Of a stretch of 64,000 bases of DNA, positions 41,726-56,179 are shown in pieces. Source of the DNA: Prochilodus magdalenae (taxonomy: Eukaryota; Chordata; Actinopteri; Characiformes; Prochilodontidae); the NCBI GenBank assembly GCA_024036415.1, contig JAMWET010003146.1, positions 176,001 to 240,000 on the forward strand. The letters are read 5' to 3'. A program made the translations under genes and the position numbers. Numbering within the stretch: position 1 is the first letter of the stretch; the number at the start of each line of letters is the position of its first letter. Below the pieces are notes generated by a model. That model was not told the DNA's origin and did not search any database. It saw nothing but the letters and a program-made list of their open reading frames with translations.

Positions 41726-42279
41726 CAGGGTTTTTTTTTCCCAACAGCAATGAATCACTACCTGCATCCATCCAAATCTCAGTTTAAACCTCAACTGATA
41801 AAAGTTGGAGCACTACCTAAAATGCACATGACAAATGGCAGCAGTACCTAGTAAATCTATTTTATTTGGCAAGTAAACAAAAACAGTACAAAGATAAGGT
41901 GTTCCAAATGTTTAGTCTTATCAGCTTTGTTTGAAATTCATTGGCAAAAAAGACATGACAGGGACAGTTTAAGACTAGAAATGCCATCTTTAACAGGTGA
42001 CTCAGTCGGGCTTTGGAGTAAAAGCGGTATATAAGAAAGGTGTGAAAGTGTGGTGTGCACCAAGGATCCGTTGTAGGCCCAATAAATTAGTAGTATTTCT
42101 CAATTTAAACATCAAAAGTTAGGGCAGTTGGTGAAATGCACAAGGCAAAGAGAAAGCAGTGAGTAGTAAATCCACTGATTACTAAATCCACAATACATGG
42201 ACACGATGTTTGAAATGTTTAGTCTAATTAATTTCATTGTTTTTCTGTAATTAAAAATTCCTGTTTTTGCTATTCTTCT

Positions 42280-42560
42280 TATTATTATTCTACGCTCACT
42301 TTTCAAAACTTCACCAAACTTCACACAGTTGTAGACCCCATAGCGTAGATTTATGCTTGTACTTTTTGAAGCGATACGACTTACAGATTCCGAACAGTTT
42401 TCCGCGGAAAACCGATTTTTCCCATAGGGAATGACTAGGGCCCCGTTCAACATGTTACAGCTCAGTCCAACCCATATACTATACAGGCCACAGGCCACAC
42501 TTCTCAATACACACACACACACACAGTTTTACAAGCCAACTTGTAAAAGTTAATTCACGA
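42280..42560. repeat. Dispersed fish repeat fragment
   Basis: Contains TTTTCAAAACTTCACCAAAC, CCGCGGAAAACCGATTTTTC and a CA microsatellite, then AACTTTCGCTTTCTAGTT. The pattern is familiar from many teleost intergenic repeats. Family name not certain. Confidence 0.5.
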
Positions 42561-43712
42561 ACTTTCGCTTTCTAGTTATATCCTTGTTTTTTTTTGTTGC
42601 CAAAATTTTAAGACTAGAAATATTGTCTTATATATACCATACATACATATACAGATTCATATACTGGACATATACTGGTACGTATAAACAGTCTGTAAAA
42701 CTTTCAACTGATTACAGGTCAGTCTGTCCCAACCGGTCAACTTGACGTTCCTAACCTTCATGACCTGTGTGAGTGTCAATGCTATATAGGTAGCTAGATC
42801 AGATTTGAAGTGCATGCCAACAGGATCTCTATTCATGCAGCCCTAACCAGAAACCAGAAACAATCTTCTGCCTGGGCTCTTCTGTAAATGCACCTGTTCT
42901 ATTGCTAGAGTGCCAATTAGCTCCACTCGAAAAACCGTTTATCTCCTTGTATTCAGATTATCTAATATCTGTTACTAAAATATCATCTATCATTCAGGCC
43001 TCACCTCGGCTGTAAGTTGGCTCTTGTTATGTAATGCTTATTGCATGCACACAAAGCACCGCACTGTCCTCAATCTCAATGCAACCTGCCTCTAATAGAA
43101 TTTGCCAGACTGCGTTAGTCACCTGATAGCTGTATAATTAAGTGATATGGATTCCATGTACTTCCGCACACTGGACCAAAATACATGTACATTGGGCCTA
43201 ATTGACACGATTAGGTGCAGCGCAACTCCGACCACATAGGAACACACGGCCAGGAATAACCTGCTCCCTGTGGAGGTGGCTCTAGTCATTACTTGTCCAG
43301 TCCATAATTCCGCAAACTGCTTTATTTTATGCTATTAATTGACACCTCGCTATAAATATACATAAGAGATAATGAAAAGACATAACAGTTATGGTGGAAC
43401 AACTGAAAGCAATTTAGATCATGTTACGCAGGAGAGCATTATGGGCCGTAGGACTTTCTGGTTCTTGGTAGACGTCGATAGTGTTGTTGTTCCCTTTGAC
43501 TATTTTGGTTTTCCCCCAGGATGCATAGCTCTTTCTAACAACCCAATTGTTAGAAAGCCACTCAAGGGAAAAATACATTTTTCAGGAAGTCTCTTTCCAA
43601 ATTTGGCACGAATCGACAATGTTGCTTTTTAAAATGTCTGCTGGTCAATTTGACATTAAACTTGTGCAACGTAAACAGCGATTGGTATCAAATAACGTGA
43701 AAAAGAAAATGA

Positions 43713-44030
43713 TAGCCAGAAATGAAGTGACAGTAGGATAATCAACAGCAAACAACCAAAAATGGAACAATTCTATTGGCCCCAGAAGTGAGCCCTGATG
43801 CACACCACACCTAGTAGTAATAAGAGTTAGTTAATGAGTTCAGGTGTGTTTAGTTTTAGGTGATACTAAGAAAATGATAGCCAGAAACGAAGTAATACTA
43901 GGATAATCAACAGCAAACAACCAAAAATGAAACAATTCTATTGGCCCCAGAAGTGAGCCCTGATGCACACCACACCTAGTAGTAATAAGAGTTAGTTAAT
44001 GAGTTCAGGTGTGTTTAGTTTTAGGTGCTG
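43713..44030 (-). repeat. Tandemly duplicated LINE reverse-transcriptase scrap
   Basis: Two copies about 160 bp apart. On the - strand each reads CGVHQGSLLGPIELF-like, the RT motif normally GVPQGSVLGPLLF. No longer ORF remains. Confidence 0.72.
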
Positions 44031-44049
44031 CCTCCCGTAACATATTACT

Positions 44050-44655
44050 ATTGCACTTCTACAGACCCCAAAGGGTCAACCAGGGAAAGGCACATAGCAG
44101 ACGGTGGGTGTTACAAGATTCCATAGGATCTGAGCACTCTTCGGAAAACTGTCAAGACCTTTATTAACAAGTGGACGCCGAATAGACCAGCCCGTCTTAG
44201 CAGACAGCATTAGCATGTATGAAAGAGACAGTTTGAAAAGGTCACCAAGAAGGCAAAGGCAACTTTGAAGGAGCTGCAGGCTTTTCCATAAAAGGTTAAT
44301 TTGCAGACGGAGCACATCAATTTCACGAGTCGAATTAGGAACGAAAATAAATGTGCTACTAACTGATACTGTTGTTGGCTTCAGCCACAGGAGCATTACT
44401 GAGGTCAGGTTCTGAAGATGGGGTATGGTTGGAGATGGTACTGGGTGGGGCTCCATCACTCCAGAGAACACAGTTTCACTGCTCCACGGACCAATGTTGA
44501 GGGGGCTTTATGCTCATCTAGCCGATGCTCAATGCATGATATGATGACCTTGTCAGGTGCAGATGCTCCGGAGCGTCCTGAGTTATTGGTCAATGCTTTT
44601 CTATGGAGATCATAAGCTCACCGGACAACCAATGAGTCAATGGTTGGGCTGGTAG
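44050..44655. repeat. Dispersed repeat, related to 11400-11660
   Basis: Shares CTCCAGAGAACACAGTTTCAC, GATGCTCCGGAGCGTCC and AATGCTTTTCTATGGA blocks with 10090-10120 and 11590-11645. It abuts the family-2 Tc1 fragment. Confidence 0.6.
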
Positions 44656-44659
44656 ACCC

Positions 44660-44930
44660 ATATGACTGTACACTTCCATACACCTGCAGACTCAGCTACT
44701 TCCTTCACACTATGGTCTTTGGCCACGCCCACATGCAGTCACTCCTGTTAACCAATCATTAACATCTGCTTTGGAGGATTTTCCACACATGGAACGAGAC
44801 GTTCACTGCACTGTACCACCTCTTCCCAATCTATGGATCCCATCACTCACACCCCGCAGGTATTCATAGCCTCATCATCCTCATGCAGCGCCATCTGCAG
44901 GAGTCTGAAGTTACTACCACCTTATAGCTT
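44660..44930 (-). mobile_element. Tc1-like family 2, 5' fragment
   Basis: The - strand equivalent of 9575-9850: ATAAGGTGGTAGTAAC, the CCTGCAGATGGCGCTGCATG segment, then the KEVAESAGVWKCTVIWVY-like helix. Joined to an unrelated dispersed repeat at 44050-44655. Confidence 0.7.
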
Positions 44931-45387
44931 ATAAGCTGTATGCAGTTGAACATGTAACTGATCAATGGGCCATCTTAACGTAGCGAAGCATTCCAGATTT
45001 TTGACCATTCAATTTTAGCCAGTGTTCTATCAGCGGTCCGCTGTATATGGGGGTTGTTAACAATCAATACCAAAAGTGGTCTGAGGCTTTATTACATGGT
45101 CTCCCAGTTCAGTGCTTCTCCTCTCCTCTGTTCCTTGGAGAAAGCAGATATTGCTTGTTTCAGTTGATGTGCATCCATCAAAGCAAGCATGATGTGCGAC
45201 ACGTTCACTACCAGTCTTGAATTAAGCATGTGAGTGATAGTGCTCAGTGGTTCTGCTCTTTTCCTGTGGTCCTTTGAGAACTGGTAGCACTTTGTCATTG
45301 TCTCTGAGCCATGGGGACCTTGGGATCCGCACGGCAAATGACTGCTACTAGAACTGAAGCCTTGACAGCACTTTGAATGAAGCCTGG

Positions 45388-45432
45388 TTCTCCCTCTCTC
45401 TCTCTCTCTCTCTTTCTCTCTCCCCCCTCTCA
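45388..45432. repeat. (CT)n microsatellite
   Basis: CT-dinucleotide run with a short TTTCTC interruption. The open frames here on both strands are by-products. Confidence 0.9.
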
Positions 45433-45999
45433 CTCTTAGTGTCACCAGCTTTCTGTCTTTTGTGGCTGACTCTCTTGCGAGTAATTGCCACAGCAAGGTC
45501 AAACATTAATGCAGGAAACCTGCAGGGGTTTCCGAGGACACAATGGCCCCATCTTTAGAAGCTAGAGGGAACCAGGAGAAGCTGCTACTGTACGTGCTGT
45601 CTTCTAAAATAACCAATGTGTCTTCAGCTGGTATGTTTACTGCTGGATGTGCTTTAATGCTAACATGTCTATGTAACACTTTTTATAAGGCTACTGGCTT
45701 CTGCCAGCGAAACTAACCATGCCCTCTCAGAAGCTTTGCTCTTGAAGCTATCAGATATCGTTGGTGCTTCTTTAGGTTTACAGTGGTGAGAGCAAAACAA
45801 AAGCTTGGTGACATAAGGCACTGGTATTCGTTAGGCATCATATGGTTTTAAAAATGAGCTTATGACAGTTTGTAACTAATTTAATGTAGTTATACTATAC
45901 TGTGTCCTTTGGCTAGTTGTGCTGTTCAGCGTCCCGATAATGTTGCTGATGATCTCGTGACTTGAGTGAAATAGAGTGAAAATGTTTTCTTTCAACTTT

Positions 46000-46700
46000 A
46001 GAAGCCTCAACAACAAAAAATAACCAGCAAACATGACAACTTTATTGGGCCCAAAAGTGAGCCTTGCTGTACCCCACACTTAGTACTAATAGTAGTTAGT
46101 TCTAGACCTGGGATATGAACAGTTTCAGATGATGCCATTCCTGAGACATTGACGGTAGAGAAAATTTTGTAATATTTGAGCACCCTTTCATAAGCAGTCA
46201 CGATTTTAAATGACCTAATAAAAGCTTATAATCATAAGGCATTGTAAATGCACTTCTAACTTCTGAAAATTGGTAACAATAAGTAATGAGTCAATTTGAT
46301 GTAGAAACACAATGCTGTGTGCATCGGCTAGTTGTGTTGTTCAGGGCTCTTGGTAATGGTGCTGATGTTCTCATGGCTTAAGTGAAATGGAGTGAAAATG
46401 TTTTCAGTAAGATTTTTATTAACAACCATAAATAAATGAATAAATAACGTTACAGTTTTATTGGGCCCAAAAGTGAGCCTTGCTGTACACCACACTTGGT
46501 AGTCAAAGCAGTTCGGTATTGACCTGAAGATGAAAAATTTTAGATGATGGCACCTATAAGATGTTGATTCTTATCCTCCTAGAGACCTCAGTAGATAATG
46601 TGTGGGACTGGAGCACTTTTTGGAAATGTATCAAGAGCTCTATAAACAAAACAGACAGACTATGGCAGTGCTGAGACACTAAGTACATCTGTAGAAGCCT
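46000..46700 (-). repeat. LINE reverse-transcriptase fragments
   Basis: The - strand at 46030-46110 gives TKCGVQQGSLLGPIKL, and a second related copy lies at 46430-46530. They are the same family as 43713-44030. Sequence to 46700 resembles 44050-44200. Confidence 0.68.
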
Positions 46701-47759
46701 ATTAGAAATGTGCTTTGTAAGCCAGTTGTAGTGTTCAGGGCATATGCTAACTTTGCTAATATTCACATGATCTGAGTGGGTGGGACTGAACCTGGTGAAC
46801 TTTTTCTCCTTTAAAATGAGGCGCAATAATCCACTTATCCTCTGTTCTCAAACTAGCCCTTTGTCCATGTTGGAGGACAGTACTGGACACGGCATCTGCT
46901 TTTCTATTGGCTTTGCCGGGATACAGTTTGTGGCAGTGCTTAACAGTCCAACATGGTTTGAAGCAAATGGGTGTTGGTTTAGTCATGTGTTTACGTGATG
47001 CTTGTTGGTAATGTATAAGCTTTCTTTACCTGTTAGCTACAGGTGTTTGCTGTTTTCCCATACATATAGCTTATGGAATATGGTAGCTACAAGTTGTAGC
47101 ATAAATACTTGTAAAGTAAGTCCAGGTAAGATCTTTTGTTCAACCAGTCATACTGGCTGGATATTGACCAAAATGAGAAAATTGGACCTCTAAAAACTGG
47201 ACACATATAGACAATTACATATTGATGCAACCATCATGATGCAGTTTTACGGTAGGAATCGATGCAGTACATATTTGGCAGTGAATATCAATCTTTTTTA
47301 GGTAGAAGAAAATATTGACTGCTGTAATAAGGCTATGTTCACATGTCTACATGCAGTAGTTAGCCTTTAAAGCAGCTCATCCGGTGATGCAGTACAGTTT
47401 CCAAAATCAGAAGCCACACCAAAACGTCCTGTGACTCACTGGCTGCTGGTTCTCTTTGTTGACGTACTGTCAAAGCTAAAACAGCTCGTCACTTTTGCAG
47501 ACAATCCGTGTTGTCATATCCCCAAGGTGTTCTTCTTTCTCGCCATGCTTGGCTTTGATAAGCAAGTTGAACTCTAGTCTGGAAATGCACCACGAAACAG
47601 CACACAAACAAGTTTATTCAGCCGTGAGTGGAGCATTGGGTGTATCTACCGTATCAGCGTAAATCGCTGGCTGTGATTTAATTTGATTAAGGTTGTGATA
47701 GTTTGGGAAAAGTTTCAGTGTTCCACTCTGTGAATTGAATATGTAAGCACCCTGGAAAA

Positions 47760-48830
47760 AAAACAGCTGTATTCAGACAGTCTAAGCTGGTATTTGGTCA
47801 TAACTTTGATTCATGATGGTCTGAGGTGGTCAAGGTTGCCAGCAGGTTAACCAGCTTGGTCACGTTTGTAGGCCACCTAATTCATGCTGATCTTGCTGGC
47901 TGAATGTTAAATAAAATGGCTAAGCTACCCCGCAGAAAGATAAGACAAGATACGCCCAGGTTTTACTGTAGATGGTTTGAGATGGATGACAAGGTGGGCA
48001 TCCAGGTGGCCTATCCAAACTAGCCAAACTATACACTTACCTGGTTACCTGTTTTTTGTTGAATTTGATGGCTTAGCTTGTGGACCAGCTTGGTTAAGCT
48101 AGGCTGTTCAAGGTGACCAACCAGCTAAACCATCAAACAAAACCATACTCTAAACTTAGCTGACCACACTGGTGTGCTAGGTCACACGGATCATGCTGGT
48201 AGCCTGGCTTGGTCAATCTGGTGATGCTGCTAGATGCTGGTAAACCAGTTTCTAGTATAAAAGGTTGGTAGGCTTAGCTTGTCTACAATCTTAGTTGCTG
48301 TACTAATTCTGGGTAGTCAAAGATACTGATTGACAGGCTAGGTCACCCTGATCGTGCTGGTAGCTAGGTCAATCTAGCTACCAGCATGATCGGTGGTTGG
48401 TGTGGTGCAGTGGATAACATCACTGCCCCCTAGGATGCTACAGTCTCCATGTGGGAGACTGGGGTTCAATTCCTGGTCTGGGTGACTAGGCTGTACTACA
48501 CCAATAAGAGTCCTTGGGCAAGACTCCTAACACTACACTGGCCTACCTGTAATATGATTAACCTTGCTCTGTAAGTTGCTCTGGATAAGAGCGTCAGCTA
48601 AATGCCATAAATGTTAATGTTAAATGTCAGTCTAGTGATGTTGTCATATCCTGATAAATTGGTTAGTTTACCCAGCTAGTTGACAAGCTAGGTCATGCTG
48701 GTGATGTTGGTAAAGAAGCCTGGTTGTGCTAGTCATGCTGCTAGGATAGTTGACGCAATCTGAAGACGCTAGCTAACCAGCTTGGTCAAGCTGGTGGTGC
48801 TGGCCGATCAAGCTGATAAAAAGCAAAACT
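47760..48830. repeat. Degenerate AGCTTGGTCA / ATGCTGGT repeat field
   Basis: Many irregular copies of CCAGCTTGGTCA, GCTAGGTCA and CATGCTGGTAG in both orientations, interrupted by the SINE at 48393-48618. Confidence 0.7.
48393..48618 (+). repeat. tRNA-derived SINE
   Basis: The head has an A-box-like TGGTGCAGTGGATAAC and B-box GGTTCAATTCC. The body ends in the common fish tail GTTGCTCTGGATAAGAGCGT. It is inserted into the AGCTTGGT-type repeat field at 47760-48830. Confidence 0.8.
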
Positions 48831-49299
48831 GAGTGTCTACAAATATATGACATTTATGGTGAGTCAGCTTGACAGTAAGTCTCGGACATTCTCTCCCTAA
48901 CTGCCACTCACTATTGGTCTGCAGATTATTTGCACACCATTAGGCAAGATTAACTGGGACCTTCGACATGACCCTTTCCCCCAATCCATTAACTCCAGTG
49001 TTTCTGGATCCAGGCTTCTTGTTGGCCCTGGCTAATAAGACACATCACTGCCTGCTTGAAGATTTCTGCCCCCCGCTTCCCTTCATCACCATTAATCTCA
49101 TTATAGCAGCGCTGTCTGTCTAAACCGCTGCTTTTGACCAAGCCTGGTGGACCCTCATGTACTGCTAGTCAGTTTAGGAGGACTGAATATGGAACAGTAG
49201 AGGAATGTTGTGAGATTGCAAAGACAGCAAAGTGAGATTGCTGGATAGAGTCATTAAGCGCTCCTAGCATCATAGGAAGCGTAGCTGTGGTTAGTGCAA

Positions 49300-49850
49300 A
49301 TTAGGAAAGTCTTTTCTGGTAACTGTTTGGAGGAATTTTAGCCCATTCCTCTGTACAGAATAGCTCCAACTCTGTTACGTTGGTGGGTGTCGTCCCATGA
49401 AGTGCTTGCTTCTTCTATTGGATTAAGGTCAGGACTTGGTCATTTCAAAACATTCATTTTATTCTTCTTTGACTGTTCTTTGGTAGAATGACTTGTGTGC
49501 TTAGGGTCGTTGTCCTGTATGACCCACAGTCTGTATGATCCATGTTTATGCACACCATTGTTGTTCTTCTGATGGATGCGCATTACCTTTAGTCATTGTG
49601 AGAAATGTTGCTTAGAAGTTACCTTGGGTTGGTTCCCTCACGGATTATTACACACCATGCTCTTGGAGTGATCTTTGTTGGTTGATCATTCCTGGGAAGG
49701 GTATTAATGGTTTCGAATTTTCTCCTTTTGTACGCAGTCTCTTTGAGTCCGAAATCTTTAGCATCAACAACTCTTTATCAGGTGCCCAGAAATCTAATTT
49801 GTTCGTGCCATGGTACACTTTCACAAACATGTATAGTAAAGATCAGACCA
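49300..49850. repeat. Dispersed repeat, unclassified
   Basis: TTTGGAGGAATTTTAGCCCATTCC, AGGTCAGGACTTGGTCATTTC and AGGGTCGTTGTCCTGTATGA blocks typical of a common fish DNA-transposon derivative. The coding capacity is lost. Confidence 0.55.
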
Positions 49851-49855
49851 CTGTA

Positions 49856-50345
49856 CATCAACTATATGGACAAAAATATTGGGACACCTACTCATTACAT
49901 CTACAAGACGTGTTGTCTAAAGACGTCTTGTTCTAAATCCATACGTGTTAATATGGAGCTGGTTCCCCCCTCTTTAAAGCTATAACAGCTTCCATTCTGT
50001 CTGTGAATGCTTTCTATAAGATTTTGGAGTGTGACTAAAGAAATTCCTGTCACTTTTTTCGGAATTTAATTTGTGAGGTCAGATGCTTGGAGGCGATTGC
50101 AGTCTGAATTCTAGTTCATCCCAAAGGTGTTTGATGGGGTTGAGGTCAGGGATCTGTGCAGGCCAGTCAAGTTCTTCCACACCAAACTGACCCATGCCTT
50201 AGAGCTTGTTTTGTGGACAGGGGCATAGTCATGCTGGAACAGAACAGACCCTTCTTCAGACTTTTCCCACAAAGTTGGAAGCATGGAATTCTCTAAAACG
50301 TCTTGACACACTGAAGCTTTTAGATTTCAGATACCAAGCACGTCT
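49856..50345 (-). mobile_element. Tc1-like MITE remnant
   Basis: Left end CTATATGGACAAAAATATTGGGACACC is a familiar fish element terminus. The - strand reads SVLFQHDYAPVHKTSSKAW, a Tc1 catalytic block. The right terminus is not found. Confidence 0.72.
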
Positions 50346-51429
50346 TAGCTGAGCCACTCCATACTGTAAAGGGGATAATGATGTATATTTGAAGCTGATT
50401 TAGCTCAGATGTCAGTTCTAACATTGTGAAGTATACAAGCTCTGTTGAAGCCCTCTAGCTAAAATAGCAGTGTACTAGTCACCGCTGCACTGCACACCTT
50501 TCAGTAAGACGTGTGTATTCAATTCGCAATTTTGGATTTGTTGCTTAGCAGTGCTGGTGATAACCTGGCCAGACCATTATGTGAGCAGGGAAACAACCTA
50601 TATCAGTCTCGTAGTAATTTTTGTGAGAATTGATCTGAGGATTTTAATCAATATCGCTCCATGTAAACCTCTTCCTGCAATTATATTGTCCCATTCATCC
50701 ATTGACGAACTTTGATTTAGACTGCGGACTGTAATGCGCTCACTTGGTTATAATTGCCATATTAGTTAGCCTAAAATTGTGCCAATTGTACTTCAGGCAG
50801 CTTCCATTTCACTGTTATTATGTTAAGAGGAGACGAGAAAGAGACTAGACGATGTCTGAAGTTGACACAGTGAGGTACAAGTCGTAAACCAATAAGGAAA
50901 TATTAGGTTTGGTGCCTCCATGAGCTCTGATGTTAGATAGTTTGCAAACCTAGCTAGCCTAACTAACATTAGCGCCCACCATCAAAAGACAAACAAGCCA
51001 TTTGCAGACCTCCTTGATATAGCCTGTGGGTTTTATAAGGTGGTCTTACTATGAAGCGACATCTTCATGTTCTGGTGGGCAGCTGTTTTTATGAGCTGCT
51101 TAGCTAAAACAAAGATAGCTAGTCTTAGTGCCAGCTTAGATAACTAGCTGCCTTTGTCAGCTTGTCTGACTGAAAAGCCTAACAACCAAAACATGAAGAT
51201 GTGGGTTTATATCAAGAGCACCTAATAAAACCCGTAGACTATATCAAGGGTATCCAGAAATGGCTAGTTTGGCATTTACCAGTGACATTAGCTAGGTTTG
51301 CTAGCAAGCAAACATTAGACTGCCGCCAAACAAAAATAGCTAGCTGCTAAACTGAGCGGCACATGAAAACAGCTGACCACCAGAACATGAAGATGTGGGT
51401 TCATGGCAAGAAACATCTTTTAAAGCTTA

Positions 51430-52700
51430 GACTGTATTTGAAATGGTGTACTACATACTACTTGTGTACTAAATCTACCTATAAGTAGTATGTAGTATGT
51501 GACCAAATAAAAAATCTGTAGTGCACTGAAGATGCCCGGATGGTGTTCTACTCCAGTCAGAGTTTCTAGTGTACAAGGAGAGCTATCTTTATGGTGAAAT
51601 AGCTGAGGGAAGCTAACAGCTAGGCTAAACGTGTTTACAGTGAACTGAGCAGCGTTAGCAGCAGCTAGCTCTAAACAGTGGACACAGTAACAACAGCTCT
51701 GAGGTAAATGTAGGTGTAGTGATTGTAGGGGGGGTGTTTTCATCCACTTGAGCCTTAGAAAGTTAAAATATACAGGTCTGAAGATTAATAAATGATTAAC
51801 TTGCTTTAGAGGATCAGTTTTAGGGTGAAATAGCTGAGGGAAGCTAACAGCTAGGCTAAACGTGTTTACAGTGAACTGAGCAGCGTTAGCAGCAGCTAGC
51901 TCTACACAGTGGATACAGTAATAACAGCTCTGAGGTAAATGTGGGTGTAGTGATTGTAGGGGGGTATGTTTTCATCCACCGGAGCCTCAGAAAGTTAAAT
52001 GTACAGGTCTGAAGATTAATAAAAGATGAACTTGCTTTAGAGGATCAGTTTTAGAGTGAAATAGCCGAGGGGAGCTAACCGGCAGGCTAAACGTATCTCA
52101 GGTGAACTGAGCAGCGTTAGCAGCAGCTAGCTCTACACAGTGGATACAGTAATAACAGCTCTGAGGTAAATGTGGGTGTAGTGATTGTAGTGGGGTATGT
52201 TTTCATCCACCGGAGCCTCAGAAAGTTAAATGTACAGGTCTGAAGATTAATAAAAGATGAACTTGCTTTAGAGGATCAGTTTTAGAGTGAAATAGCCGAG
52301 GGAAGCTAACCGGCAGGCTAAACGTATCTCAGGTGAACTGAGCAGCGTTAGCAGCATCTAGCTCTACACAGTGGATACAGTAATAACAGCTCTGAGGTAA
52401 ATGTGGGTGTAGTGATTGTAGTGGGGTATGTTTTCATCAGAATCAGCCTCAGAAAGTTAAAATGTACAGGTCTGATGATTAATAAAAGATTAACTCGCTT
52501 TAGATGATCAGTTTTAGAGTGAAATATGTAATAATATAATATATAAATGTGAGGTAACTGGTCATGTGACTGTATTAGTATACTACACTGTAGGTCAGAA
52601 CTTGTTACAGAACTGTATACCACACACAGGGGGTGTATACAGTGTACAGCACATACTGCTATAGTGTGCAGTATAGTAGTGTGCCATTTCAAATACAGCC
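51430..52700. mobile_element. TIR element carrying four ~230-bp internal tandem units
   Basis: The ends are inverted: ACTGTATTTGAAATGG at 51431 and CCATTTCAAATACAG at 52684. Inside, units begin with GTGAAATAGC at about 51594, 51824, 52056 and 52287 and partially at 52519. Each includes GAACTGAGCAGCGTTAGCAG and a TGATTGTAG stretch. A target-site duplication is not obvious. Confidence 0.8.
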
Positions 52701-54369
52701 CCATAGTCTATATCAATGTTATCCACAAATTTGGCTCCAGTAGGTGCTAACGTTAGGTATCTTTGCTAGCTAGCTAACATTAGTCTGGTACCAAACTTTG
52801 TTTTTCCTTACTGGTCTAAGAGTTGTAACTCACTTCAAGCTAGAATGATAACTGAGCCATTTACAGTTTGGTCATTTCTTACACAGGTCAAGATAGCATT
52901 AAGAGTCTTGCCCAAGGAGCCTTTTTGGTATAGGCTTTGGAACTTGCCCAAGTAAGGGACGGGAACCCCAGTCTACAGCATAGGACACGGAGGTATTACC
53001 CACTTCACTGTACCAACCACAACACTCTACCAAGACTCTTTCTCTTGGGTCTTTCTTTAATTTGTCTGTAGCCTGTATATAAACACTGATGAACTTTCAC
53101 AATGTAGAATTCCTTTTCCAATCCGTTCCATTTGGGACGGGAATGAAGCAGTTGCAAACTAGATACGGAAGCTGGCTGTAAATAAGACAGGAAAGCAAGT
53201 AGAAACTCTTGTTATCTTCCAAGAGTCCAGAGGATTAGGAACACGCACACACCAGGCGAACCAGCTGGACACCTATTCTGTAGACTCACGTATGAATTGA
53301 CTCCCATTGGCGCTAAGCCGCTTCGTGGTTCAGACAGGATGGCAGTAATTTCTCAAAGGCCCATACAGGCCTGAATCCCTTATTGATTGCATTGATTATA
53401 TCTCAGGCCCACTTCCACCCCCTATTACAACCCGTATTGTCACGATGAGGCTCCTGACACAACAGTCCAATTCCAACCAACTGCCTATAGACAGACATGC
53501 GTAACAAACCCCAGGTTTCCTGCTCTAATACACCATCCTCTAACTCCTTCAGCACTCCTACAAACGAAGAGAAGCCGATTTCGGGTCCCTAAAATGACTT
53601 TCAGTGGAAGGTAATTTATTTCCCAATGAGATCCGAGTGCAAGGATGGTTCTGTACCAACTAAGAGGTCTCTATTAGAGCTGTACTTCCAATGTGTGAGT
53701 GGTGAGCATGGTTGTAAAAACTAATTTTTGGCATTAAGGTCTTTTTGCGTCTTTTTGAGTCCCAAATTTCCCAGTCATTATTGACTTTGATGCCTCAATT
53801 ATGGTGACTGATGGCAAGAAGTTCCTTATTTTTCTATAGCCAAGTTTTACACTTTCTTTATTGCGCAATGTGCCATTCCAACTCCAGAACGTCTGGTCTA
53901 ATTGGGAATGGTGTGCTAGTACACAGCTTTTGGATCCAATTTATGGTTTTTGGAAAAACTTCATGGTACACAGACATCTATTGTACTTTTACTCAAACGA
54001 CAGACACGTTTTACAGAGATCTCATGAATTCAATATTGGTATGACGTACACTCGTCCATTTTTCTTTATTCCCGATCACTTTTTCCTACCATAGAGTCCC
54101 ATTCATTTTTCCTTTACCCAACAGGCCCCAAACTATATGTACTCACTCAGGGCAAATCCCAAACTTTAATCTACAGCCATACTGACCAGCCCTCATCTAT
54201 GTTTTACTTATTGACCCCTCAGTTCTTCTTAAGCCGTGCAATCGCTCTTCAGGAAACGGACAAATGATAAATGCACTATTTGTATTCACCAGCTAAATAA
54301 ATGGGCCCTTTCCTTCAGTGCTCCCTCAAATGCTCCACCACATCCCCTCACCCCCCACATTATCTTGAC
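52701..54369. other. Intergenic with a shared repeat at 54050-54200
   Basis: ATAGAGTCCCATTCATTTTTCC and CAAACTTTAATCTACAGCCATAC at 54090-54180 match blocks at 21220-21410 in map9 intron 10, so this is an interspersed repeat. The rest is unassigned apart from the SINE at 52890. Confidence 0.5.
52890..53025 (-). repeat. tRNA-derived SINE, truncated
   Basis: The - strand reads GGTTGGTACAGTGAAGTGGG, GACTGGGGTTCCCGTCCC and GGGCAAGACTCTTAATGC, a diverged copy of the 48393 family. Confidence 0.65.
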
Positions 54370-55260
<891 letters not shown>

Positions 55261-56179
55261 TGGCCTCAATTAAAGACATTAGAAGTGCAACTGTTCATGT
55301 GTTATTAGTTTAGTTAGATTCAGCTTGTCCATAATGGTGACGATCAGATCAGACCACATGCTGAAATCCAGGTCATTCCGAAAGGATTAACAACTGTAGC
55401 TGCTGAGACTTGCTGATTTGACGAGTCTCTGCCTAATCAAAGATCCCTCATGTTATCAAATGACCCCTCAAACTTGAGGCACTGAAGGAGGCACTGTCTG
55501 TAAAGATGTCTAAATCACTTCTACAGTATCAGACGTTTCACGGGTTTGGTCACCTTCATCTGCCCAATACATGTCAAGGGTCATTCACGTCAAAGCAGGC
55601 TCCCTGTGCCTCCACAGCACTTGCCTCTGCGCCTTGCTTATCAGAACCTGGATGCCGGCCACTTAAATCTCGATTCGTGATATGACCTCGCTGTCATCTA
55701 ATGGGTCATGTCGACGTCCTCACTGGTCAGAGATGTCGCATTTCATATTTGGAGCAGGTATAGGATGCATTATTGAATGAAGTGAATTATTTATGAGCTC
55801 GCGGAAGAGCTCGTTAGGAAATTATAGGCGTGCATTATCGAGGCTGATGGACGATTAGGGGCCCGTCGAGGTGCATTTTCAGGCAGGGCACGTGTCTAGA
55901 TGTCCTCGGTTCATCTTTAGATCAGCTGAGTGTGTCAAACCGGGTTTAATTGAAGGAGGCTTAATGCACATATAATGCAGTTTCAACAGTCATTTACATT
56001 CACGGTACCCAGACCCAGGATCCCTCTACATTTACTCCACCGTTTTTCACCATGATTGCTCTCCGCCATGTCTGCAGCACACAGTCGATTTCAATAGATA
56101 AAGACTGTCTGTACTTAGAACAAAACAGAAAACTCAGACTGGCTTAAAGTGACAGCTTATAGAAGCAGAGTGAAAACCG

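Noticed and set aside
48393..48480. tRNA gene
   Set aside because: A- and B-box-like strings are present but no cloverleaf can be formed, and the typical SINE body follows.
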